A stretch of DNA of 29,878 nt from Stenocarpella maydis (Eukaryota > Ascomycota > Sordariomycetes > Diaporthales > Diaporthaceae): positions 91,021-120,898 of the forward strand of contig NQMI01000137.1 of the NCBI GenBank assembly GCA_002270565.1, given 5' to 3'. Below, piece by piece: positions 1-7,968 of the stretch (positions within the stretch are counted from its first letter, which is position 1; every line of letters starts with the position of its first letter). The notes below the pieces were generated by a model. The model did not search any database. It was not told the DNA's origin and saw only the letters and a program-made list of their open reading frames with translations. The position numbers were made by a program, and so were the translations under genes.

Positions 1-44
1 TATTGTTAAACGGAACCGCTCAGCAGGGCGTTGGTACTCCGTGC

Positions 45-113
45 AAGGAGTTACCCTAGACTTCGTTGTAAGGAGTTACCCTAGACTTCCTAGCAAGGAG
101 TTACCCTAGACTT
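45..113. repeat. Three-copy 25-bp tandem repeat
   Basis: The 19-base core AAGGAGTTACCCTAGACTT starts at 45, 70 and 95, giving an exact 25-bp period with variable 6-base spacers. All three cores are identical. It lies just outside the transposon-derived A/T-rich block, so it could be a subterminal repeat of a mobile element or a local minisatellite. The function is unknown. Confidence 0.85.
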
Positions 114-359
114 GCGAGTCAGGCGATTTTCGCTAAGTACGCCCAGTGCGTGCGTGACGCAAGATGAGTTTGGTGGCCGTGAGTCGATTATTTTGGCCTG
201 CATTTGCACCTTAATTCAGACCTCTGCATTACCCTTATTTCTTACCCAAAAAGTATATGACTTAGTGCATTGGATAGCCTGATTTCTGAAGTTTGTATGT
301 ACTTAATTTGGGCATTGCTAGGGCTATGGTTGGCTGGCTGCTTGGAACCAAAGATGGTG

Positions 360-586
360 TGTTGGAAGGGCGAATTTTCCGGCATTTGCAAATTTGCACC
401 AGAGCCGACCGCAGCGTGCCCAGGGGTGAGACGACGTCGGAGGGTATATAAGGAGGGCTTACAGAAGCCCAACTTAATTCAATACAAAGTTGTCCAGACC
501 ATTATCAATCGTCCCAATTCGCCTCAGAGCACCATACTGCGACCCTGCCGAAACACACACGCTGAACTGAATGCTATTCTATAGCA
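360..586 (+). mobile_element. LTR-like segment (possible solo copia LTR)
   Basis: The segment begins TGTTGGAAGG, carries a clear TATA-like GTATATAAGG near 444-453 followed by a pyrimidine/adenine-rich leader, and may end TATAGCA near 586. A TG start, a CA end and a central pol II promoter are LTR hallmarks. I could not find a matching 5-bp target-site duplication or a second copy in the window, so this is a tentative solo LTR or fragment. It could instead be the promoter of a lost gene. Confidence 0.25.
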
Positions 587-589
587 CAA

Positions 590-2030
590 ATTCATCAGAA
601 TATAAGCTGAAGTTGAGGGTCTTGCAAGTCTTATATGCAGCCCATTTAGCAACAATCTTCTCTTCCTCATTGATATACTAGGTCTTAAGATAGTTAATAA
701 TTACTATCTAGTTTATAAACTTCTCTTAAAGGTGCTACTAAGCTATCTTATAGATCTAATAATCAGTTAAGAACTCCATAATCTTAAGCAGGTTAAATAG
801 AGCCTAATAAGTATAGGGAATATTTTTTAGATTAGGGACCCTTGCGGATATTATAGCCTTATTTCTCCTGGGCCCGTTAAGTAATTCCTTATCCTCTACA
901 TTAGTAGCTTCATCTTCTAATTCATCCTCCTCTTCTCCCGTTACCTATAGCTTCTTTTACTTCTTCTTAATATTTAGGGTGACATTTGCGTTAATATAGA
1001 AGATATATAGTTGGTAATGTGCTTGGGGGAATTTGTAGCTAAGGGCATTAATTAGAGCGGTATTATAGTTAGTGATAAAAAGCATTAGATTATCAGCTTA
1101 GTAATGGTGAAGGAGCTCATGAGCTTACTTAAAAAGCTATCAGAAGTTAGGTTCCTTCTCGCTATTGATAATACCTTAGAATAGGGGCAAGTTCTTCCTT
1201 ATATGGGTTATATAAGTACCTTGGAAGTATGGCATCTTCTTATTATTTATCGCATATATATAGTTAAGCAAGAGGCACTGCGTAAAGTACTTCTCTCAAA
1301 TCCATAATATCTGCTTATTTATGCACTAGAAGATGCCTATAATGTTGTTCTTGCTGTTAGTTATAAAGCGGTACTAATATTCCTTCTTCTCAAGCAAGTC
1401 TAGTAAGGCTTATATTAGAGTGTAGATTCCTTGCTTCTCCTTACGCTAGCCTGCTAGCTAGTCCTTTATCATGTTTAGTCCTATAAGAATGTTGGGATAC
1501 TATTATTAGAGCGCTTGCTTAAGCTTCTTTAGCTTTACCATTAAGGGATCCTTAGCAGTATAAGCAAGAAAGCCATGCTAGGCTTCCATTAGCCTTACTC
1601 AGCCACATTGGGCTTTGCTAACTTCTTAAGGACCATAATGGGTATATATACTCTCTTAGATCATAAGCTTCTATTTCCCTCCTATTACCTTTATTATATA
1701 AGCTAGTGCTTTCCATCTACAGCCTGCTTTAATCATCATAATATTAGTTATTATAGCAGTTAAAGGTTGCTAATAGCTGCGGCTATACGCTAAGACTACC
1801 CAATTTAGCTCCAACCTTTAGGTTGCAGTTAGAAATCCTGCAGATTTTATAGCTTTATCTAAATCAGCCTTAAGGTTAGCATAGGTCTTATATCCATCAT
1901 AGAAAAGTTATAGAAAGGCAGGAGGATTGGAAAGTGCTAGTTAGCATCCGTTTATAGCAGTAATATTGGTATTCCACTTAAGACAATCTATCTGCTACTA
2001 TACCTTAAGGTAGGTATAGTCGGGAACCTG
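590..2030 (-). mobile_element. RIP-degraded Mutator-like (MULE) transposase relic
   Basis: Read on the minus strand, this A/T-rich block gives a recognisable MULE transposase interrupted by many stops. Around 1240 the frame contains NNKKMPYFQGTY. Around 1090-960 it contains ITNYNTALINALSYKFPQAH and then INANVTLNIKKK, matching the family pattern 'TD.D.AL.NAL...FP...HQLCIFHINANV'. Around 700-600 comes YLKTYINEEEKIVAKWA. The stops are TAA or TAG where CAA, CAG or TGG would be expected, and TpA is very frequent, as RIP would produce. The better readable part spans about 600-1260; the N-terminal part up to about 2030 is assigned by continuity of base composition only. It is dead as a transposase. 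The exact element ends were not found. Confidence 0.6.
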
Positions 2031-2279
2031 CACCATAACTGCAACACTAGCAAATTCAATTCTAACTCATAAAGATATATTTTTAATAGCAGAACAATTA
2101 ATCATAAGAAGATCTAGTCGGTATCGCACGTAATGGGTGGTTAGCGAGGGAGTATTGTTGGGTAGGTAAAGGAGGAATAACAGGTCTGCAAGTTGGGGGC
2201 ATAAAATGCACTTAGTATGGGTGGTGCGCTTGTAGGGTAACGTTGAATGGGGCGCTCTGATTGGCTGCAGCGCAGGGGG

Positions 2280-3002
2280 TCAACAACGTACCGGTGTACC
2301 CTCCGTTTTTTCCGGTGCGAATCTCCGATCTCTTTTCTTGGCTGCCTCGAACACCTCGTAGGCAACAAGACCGGTCCCAATTCTGACGGCAGGCCCATGA
2401 TAATAATTGGCTTGCTCATATCGAGCAGTGAAGTTTTCAAAAATGGTTATGAATGCATCCAAATAGAGAGCGACCCTGATTCGCTACTTCTGCGCAGTAG
2501 GTCATGGCCAGTGCTTTTGATTACCAGGCGAATATTGTGTTGCTGTGTGAACTGGACAGCTGCGATTGCATCGTCTGCGGTCGATGCGTTCACAACGTAG
2601 GCAGGGTAATTACCAAGTTGGCTCTCTGTCTCCCTAGGTGTAAAGGGGTCACAGCTCTGGTTTTGAGGAAGCGGAGCGACATATGATGAAGGAGACGAGA
2701 TACTGTACTCTTGTCAACATTACCAAATGATGAGGTCGTACTTTTCAATCTAATTACTGCACATCGGCATAATGCCACTCCTGTTTCAAAATCCCACAGG
2801 TAGTTTCATTGTAGCTAGAGGTATGGGAAGGCGAAGCTAGGGGAATTGTAGAAATGAGCCGCCCCTGCACTGTGTCATTGAGTGCGAGCCAATCTGAAAC
2901 CGAGGGCCAACACGAGTCACCTGGAATGCATCGGCATTGTCGAGAGCTTGCACAAGCTGCACGAGCAACCAGGGATAATAACAACAGTGTAGATAGTAAC
3001 AT
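2280..3002 (-). pseudogene. Truncated secreted FAD-linked oxidase (berberine-bridge-like)
   Basis: Exon 1 starts at ATG 3002 with a hydrophobic signal peptide (MLLSTLLLLSLVARAACA), then a Cys-rich stretch with PGDSCWPS and a W..LN.TV.G.LI.T.PLA block, typical of fungal secreted 6-hydroxynicotine-oxidase/BBE-type flavoenzymes. After a probable intron at about 2759-2700, a second frame reads NQSCDPFTPRE and then NIRLVIKSTGHDLLRRS; the GHD..R(R)S motif is the flavin-linkage region. It continues as SLSIW. A frame change near 2455 leads into YYHGPAVRIGTGLVAYEVFE, and another frame carries NGGYTG near 2300-2285. The family is usually about 500-600 residues; the C-terminal two thirds (rest of the FAD domain and the BBE domain) are absent and replaced by sequence leading into the MULE relic. 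The gene is certainly broken; the exact intron border is uncertain. Confidence 0.75.
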
Positions 3003-3085
3003 GTCCCTCACATGCGACCAATGGTTGACTTGAAGCTCTTTCAATGCGAATCCGTAGCATGTGGTACTTGGGTAGATCGAATACA

Positions 3086-3933
3086 TCTTCCCACATGCAG
3101 TTCTCTAGTATAGTATGAATTCATGGGGCAACAATCTGCTCAGATTATGCTTGAACCTATGCCAGTGCTCCCTCCTTACCAAATACTCTAATACCAGATC
3201 GCCAGTGTCCAAGTGTATACGAGGCTCATGCCAATATGGCCTCACTGGCATGCGGTAATCAGCAGCTGAGGTAGCATCTAAGTACTTAGGCAGCAGCTCA
3301 GATAATAGCCAGCTGAGGTGATGAGTGCATAGCTGAGGTGAGACTGATTGGAGATGACATCAGTTGCATAGAACTCGCTTTGTTAGCTGAGGTATTGAGC
3401 TGTGATCAATGCTACCCAAAGTACCTGATATTACGTGGTGAGCAGTGCACCTTACTCTAGAGCAACGCATGCCTGCAAAAGAAAGATGCATGACGGCAAC
3501 GGTGAAGATACCATTGGGTCAGGGCTAATGAATGTGTACCAAGCTACCTGTTCACGTTTGCTGCTCACTCTGCCTTGGTGCAACTGTGGGAATGGCTCGT
3601 ATTAACGCTGCTGTACCGTAGAATGCCTGATTGGGATTAATTATGTAAGCCGTTGTTCCACCTCAAAACACCTTGTGGCTCCGCGGGCCCGCAGCAAAAC
3701 AGATAGCTGTGCAGTAACCAACCAACTACCTACCACTGGCACAATCATTACTACAGTACTTCTTCTTATTACTGTAGCAGTTAACCAGTAGGTGGGTTCA
3801 AGAACCGGCTCAAGTCTTGAGGCATACTCCACTGTAGACTTGTCGAGTGCAGCTCGGTGGGAAGCTTTCCCATGTTCACCTGTCCCTTGCCTGTGCCCAG
3901 GAAGTTCGTCACGTACCCGCGACAGTGTCCATC
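3086..3933. other. Intergenic, with AGCTGAGGT repeats
   Basis: No coding region is supported here. The stretch separates the divergently oriented FAD-oxidase relic and short-chain dehydrogenase. It contains the short repeated motif described separately at 3264-3393. Short open frames between 3641 and 3930 overlap the dehydrogenase 5' region and show no family resemblance. Confidence 0.6.
3264..3393 (+). repeat. Dispersed AGCTGAGGT motif, four copies
   Basis: AGCTGAGGT occurs at 3264-3272, 3311-3319, 3331-3339 and 3385-3393, all in the same orientation within 130 bp and roughly 540-670 bp upstream of the short-chain dehydrogenase start. A fifth copy is at 24091-24099, about 190 bp upstream of the cyclotransferase-like relic. 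The copies could be transcription-factor sites or remnants of a decayed tandem repeat. Confidence 0.7.
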
Positions 3934-4838
3934 ATGACTTTCTCCCCACTCTGGCAACAGTTCTTTCCACCTGCGCCTTCGTTCACCGAGAAAGATGTTG
4001 TTCCAGGCAGCGGGGTTGGAAAGGTCTTCATTGTCACTGGTGCCAACGCAGGTCATTACATTCTGCGCCCCAAAACACCCCGTGGGACGTCATCAAGCAT
4101 CCTTGGCTGACTACATGATGCTTATTAGGCATCGGCCTTGCACTGGTGAAGCTCTTGTATCCCACGGGTGCTCCAATCTATCTTGCTGGACGCACACTGG
4201 ATAAGACCCGAAATGCCATTGCAGAAATAACCTCATCATCATCGCGGGCCACTCCAGCACAGCTCAAGGGTTTACAATTAGGCCTTGTGGATCTTGCGTC
4301 AGTGAAGGCAGCCGCAGCGTCAGTTGCTTCCCAAGAGACTCGGCTAGATATTCTGTGGAATAATGCAGGCACCAACCTGCCCGGTCAAAACCTCACGAAG
4401 CAGGGCTTGGAAGTCCACATAGGTGCCAACTGTGTTGCTCCTCTGCTCTTCGCCCAGGAATTGCTCCCACTGCTTCAGGCGGCAGCAAAGTCCGCGCCAA
4501 AGGACAGCGTCCGTGTCATCTGGACGGGTTCATTGCATATCGACATGACAGCACCAAAGGGTGGTGTCGACTTTGCTCGCATCGAAAATCCTGCTAACCT
4601 GACCGTGACCCGGGATGACTATGCGGCCTCCAAGGCTGGAAATTGGTTTCTGGCTACTGAGGCGGCGAGGAGATGGGGTGCTAGTGGTGTCATCAGCGTT
4701 TGTCAAAACCCCGGAAACCTATACACCGGGATGTACGACAATGAAACCGCGTTGCTTATGTTCTTTCTGAAGCGATTCGTTCTCTACGAGACAAGATACG
4801 GCGCGTATACTATGTTATTCGCAGGCTTTGTCATCTGA
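3934..4838 (+). CDS. Short-chain dehydrogenase/reductase, C-terminally frameshifted
   Basis: Two exons, 3934-4051 and 4129-4838, are joined across a 77-nt intron (GTCATT..TTAG, with CTGAC branch-like sequence); splicing rebuilds the cofactor motif TGANAGIG exactly. The 275-residue product has the classical SDR order: TGxxxGIG NAD(P)-binding loop at about residues 36-43, NNAG, a catalytic-Ser region (VIWTGSLH), and YAASK with the active Tyr and Lys. The substrate is unknown; it resembles fungal retinol-dehydrogenase/WWOX-like SDRs. The current frame stops at 4838 after AGFVI, but the +1 frame runs on from about 4822 to a stop at 4984-4986 and encodes a typical SDR tail (NGAYIWPWGR, then a W-rich end). 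A single extra base near 4820-4827 therefore removes about 50 residues. This is either a real disabling lesion or a sequencing error. The catalytic core is intact, so residual activity cannot be excluded. Confidence 0.85.
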
Positions 4839-4986
4839 AGTCAATGAAAGCTCAAACGGTGCTTACATCTGGCCCTGGGGGAGAGTTCGGCCGCTGGCAC
4901 GGGCGGAGATGTTGGAGGCTGTTTCCAACGGCGGGGCTGCAAAATTCTGGGAGTGGTGTGAAAAGGCATGGACAGGACATGGCTAG

Positions 4987-5389
4987 CCTATTTTTCGTTT
5001 TGTGATAGTTCAGAATTTTTATTATACCCCTTTCTCCATCTGTTTCCCGTGTCTTTCGTCTCCATGAATAGCGTACATGACCTGTTAGATTGGCTGTCTA
5101 CCCTAGGGTACCTTCCTCGAGCAGGATACTTGGGGAAAATCTCCATACACACACAGAGTGCTTTACGTGCTTCATCAATACTGCCATCTATGTGCTTAGA
5201 TGAAGCCGCTGATACTACGCACCTGGCGATTCAGTTCTTTCCTGGATACCAGAATGAGCAACGTTAGGATCTAATGGGTTTCTTGACCTCTTATCGCATC
5301 TTTGGAGAAAGTGTGGAAGAGTCAATGAATGCTGATATCAAAACAAAACAGTAGTCTGCTACGGATGCTTTCACCACGACAAACCTGTC
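4987..5389. other. Intergenic, nothing recognised
   Basis: This lies between the dehydrogenase tail and the end of the PTH11-like remnant. It begins with a T-rich stretch that could serve as the 3' untranslated region of the dehydrogenase. I see no coding, RNA or repeat feature. Confidence 0.6.
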
Positions 5390-5824
5390 TCAACTGTTCT
5401 CGACGCCCCAAGTAGATGTAACACGGATGGCACCCGCAGCATTGGTGCTCCCCTCAGTGCTCCTCTCATTCCTATACCCCCGACCTTCACCCCCCTGTAC
5501 CAGCCCGGCTGTGTCTGCGTCGAAGGAATGCAGTCTCTTTAGCCTATGACCGCTGTCCTTGGAGATATTCGGTGAATGTGAATCCTTGGAGGCTCCGCGT
5601 GAACACTTCCTGTCAGAGAAGATGGTGCGGGCGGCAGTCGTAATTCGACTGCCGACAGCCAGTTCTCGGAGGACGGGCTGCATCGACGGGACACAGGCTA
5701 GCAATATACCGAGCTGGGCTTTAAGAATACTGAGGAAGAATAGTAAAGTATAATCGTACGTAATATCAGTGCTGGAGACCTTCTCACGCCACGCTATGCG
5801 GATGACATTGAAGATATTGATGCT
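5390..5824 (-). pseudogene. 3' remnant of a PTH11-like rhodopsin-domain membrane protein
   Basis: The minus strand is open for 144 codons from 5824 to the stop at 5390 with no credible start. It reads IFNVIRIAWREK, then ITYDYTLLFFLSILKAQLGI (a membrane span), LLACVPSMQPVLREL and a hydrophilic Ser-rich tail ending IRVTSTWGVENS. This is the normal 3' end of fungal rhodopsin-domain (PTH11-like) integral membrane proteins: 'TWDY......S..E...GI.C.C.PA..P' followed by a cytosolic tail with an 'I.VT....' end. The upstream spans (usually six more) are missing; upstream of 5824 the frame hits a TAG and homology fades by about 5865. It is best read as a truncated gene. A missed intron could extend it slightly, but no further spans are visible up to 6090. 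Confidence 0.65.
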
Positions 5825-5865
5825 AAAAGGCCAGAGGCATTAGTACTGCAGACTTCAATATGTGA

Positions 5866-6366
5866 CAAAATGGCAGTCAACGTCCACCTACCCAGCTTCT
5901 CAGGACCTGTAGACCGCCTACCCAGCTCGACCCTGTTGGCCCACCCAGTACAAGAAATTTAGCGTGCAGCCTACTATAATTCCTTATACCACCTCTCTAA
6001 AATACCCCGTGAGCTCAGTAAGACTCCGTCCTCACGACCGTTCCAGACTTGAGGGCAGCTCAACTCGAGGGACGATTATACAGGTAGTCTTTGAAGTCTG
6101 CCAGTAAATCCTTTACACAACAGTGGGGAGCGCCTGCCGGAAACCACAGGCTCGAGGCGTGCCTTCCCACCGCGGTTGAGAGAACTTGTGTGCAAGTGCT
6201 GCCTGCCTTCCTCGTGCCACTTTTCAATTTGCAGCCACGACACTTCCACTTCCCACCACAAACTGCACACGACAGTGTCTTGATGCCGACGCATCAATCC
6301 ATCTCTGCCTCGCCCACATCGCCCACGAGACCAAACATCGCGCCAGCGCCCCACGAACCACCAACC
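5866..6366. other. Intergenic / promoter region of the F-box gene
   Basis: No gene is supported. The last 300 bases are open in the frame of the F-box gene and contain an upstream in-frame ATG at 6283, but the Pro/Ser/Thr-rich predicted extension looks like leader. The CCAACCATGG context at 6367 is a better start. Confidence 0.5.
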
Positions 6367-7650
6367 ATGGCAGTGGGCGAGGAGAAGAGTGCCCTGAAAA
6401 AGAAGACCCCCGACATCAAGGACTTCGGCGATCGCGACCACCTCAGCCGCCTGCCCAATGAGCTCTTCAACCTCGTAGTCGTGGACGCTGGCCTTTCGAC
6501 GCGTGACCTTGCCGCCCTTGCGGCCACCTGCGGCAGATACTACTCAATCACCAATCCCATCCTCTACCAGAGGCACATCAAAGAGGAAGGCAGCCAAGCA
6601 CGTAAGTAATACCACGCATACATCCTCCCAAGGCTCTGCCAAACAGGTTGACTGGCCTCACTGTTAGTGATGTGGGCGGTTGAACGCGAGCGTTTCACTA
6701 CCATGAGGAGGCTTCTGGAGAATGGCGCCGACATCAACAACGATACCATGTTTCGGATTTACCTCGATCAAAAGCAGTTCGTGGATTCTTGGGCGGTGAT
6801 TTTCGAGTGGCACGAGCTGTCCATTTTCACGCCGCTGGCACTTGCAGCCACTCTTGGTCTTGACAGCATGGTCTCATTCCTGCTGGATAATGGTGCCGAC
6901 ATCGACAAGGCAGGCAAGGGTTTGTGCATATGCTGCGACGGGTTGGACCGAGTTTCAGTAACCCTCCCGCCTTGTTCTGGCCTTGGTGGTTCGACCGATG
7001 AACTGGACTACCTGATGGATGACGTGGATCAAAACTGGTGGACGCCCCTACATTTCGCCCTGTGCCGCGACCATGAGCCAACCGCCATGATGCTTCTCGA
7101 ACGAGGGGCTAATGCTCAGGTCACGTGTCCTTGCAGAGAAGGTCCATGGAATGCACTTCACACAGCGACTCGAATGGACCAGCGGAAGATCATTGATTAC
7201 CTGCTGGACAACAAAGTCGTCGACATCAACGAACCTGGCTTCGAGGGACTTACGCCCCTCCACCTCGCCTTCTACGAGGAAAATTACCATCTATTCGGCA
7301 TATACATTGATCGAGGCGCAGACATCAATGCCGTCTGGAACTCAGTTTTCGGCGGCTTGACAGTGTTCGGCATGGCTTGTGTGCGACAAGATTTCACAAG
7401 GGCGTCGGACCTTCTGCGGCGCGGTGTGAATCCCGACATGCTCCTCAGGGACAATGATTCCGGAATTGAATGGACAGCTCTTGGTATCATTTACGGCAAT
7501 CTGTATGGCGAAGCCATGCGCGAGTGTGCCCACTCGTTCCATGCGATTGCTCCTACCTGGGCCCGTGAAAGTCGGATTCTGGAGCAGCAGATCATTCAGG
7601 TCAAAATTGACAAGGCTTTGGAGCAGCAACGAAAGGAAGACAAGACTTGA
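6367..7650 (+). CDS. F-box and ankyrin-repeat protein
   Basis: Two exons (6367-6601, 6668-7650) with a 66-nt intron (GTAAGT..TTAG) give 405 residues. Residues about 25-65 form an F-box-like domain (HLSRLPNELF, then DLAALAATCGRYYSITNPIL). Ankyrin repeats follow from about residue 79: LMWAVERE...LLENGADIN, FTPLALAATLG...LLDNGADID, TPLHFALC...LLERGAN, NALHTATR...YLLDN and TPLHLAFYEEN...IDRGADIN, with a weaker last repeat ending LLRRGVNPDM. The C-terminus is a short charged helix. In the family, the F-box contacts Skp1 of an SCF ubiquitin ligase and the ankyrins bind a target; that role is inferred here. An alternative start is ATG 6283 (28 residues longer). Such genes are numerous and fast-evolving in filamentous fungi. 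Nothing indicates a lesion. Confidence 0.88.
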
Positions 7651-7968
7651 GACGAGATCATACGGACAACGGCGGTGGCACAGTTTCCGGCGGTTTTGTC
7701 AAGGGGATCATCTAGCGGATCATTCTCGAATTACCAGTCACAGATTCACTGCTCTACAAGCCTTAAGCTTACAGCCTGCATAGGATCAAGCCACATGAGC
7801 GCACGATCAAGTTGCACTGAATAGCTTCGCAAACCATCAACGTCACACTTTTGCAAACAGCTAAGCCGCTGGGTCACTGTGATTGATTACTTCCATTAAT
7901 ATATTCGGGCATGGCATCATAACCTCATTACTAACAGCTCCCCCTCACCCCGCCACGCCCACCACCTG
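7651..7968. other. Convergent intergenic spacer
   Basis: 318 bp separate the stop codons of the F-box/ankyrin gene (+) and the GH3 gene (-). The spacer is expected to hold both 3' untranslated regions. Base composition drops in GC relative to the GH3 gene; no other feature was seen. Confidence 0.7.

Noticed and set aside
6283..6366. Upstream in-frame start for the F-box gene
   Set aside because: It would add a Pro/Ser/Thr-rich extension outside the domain; ATG 6367 has the stronger start context.
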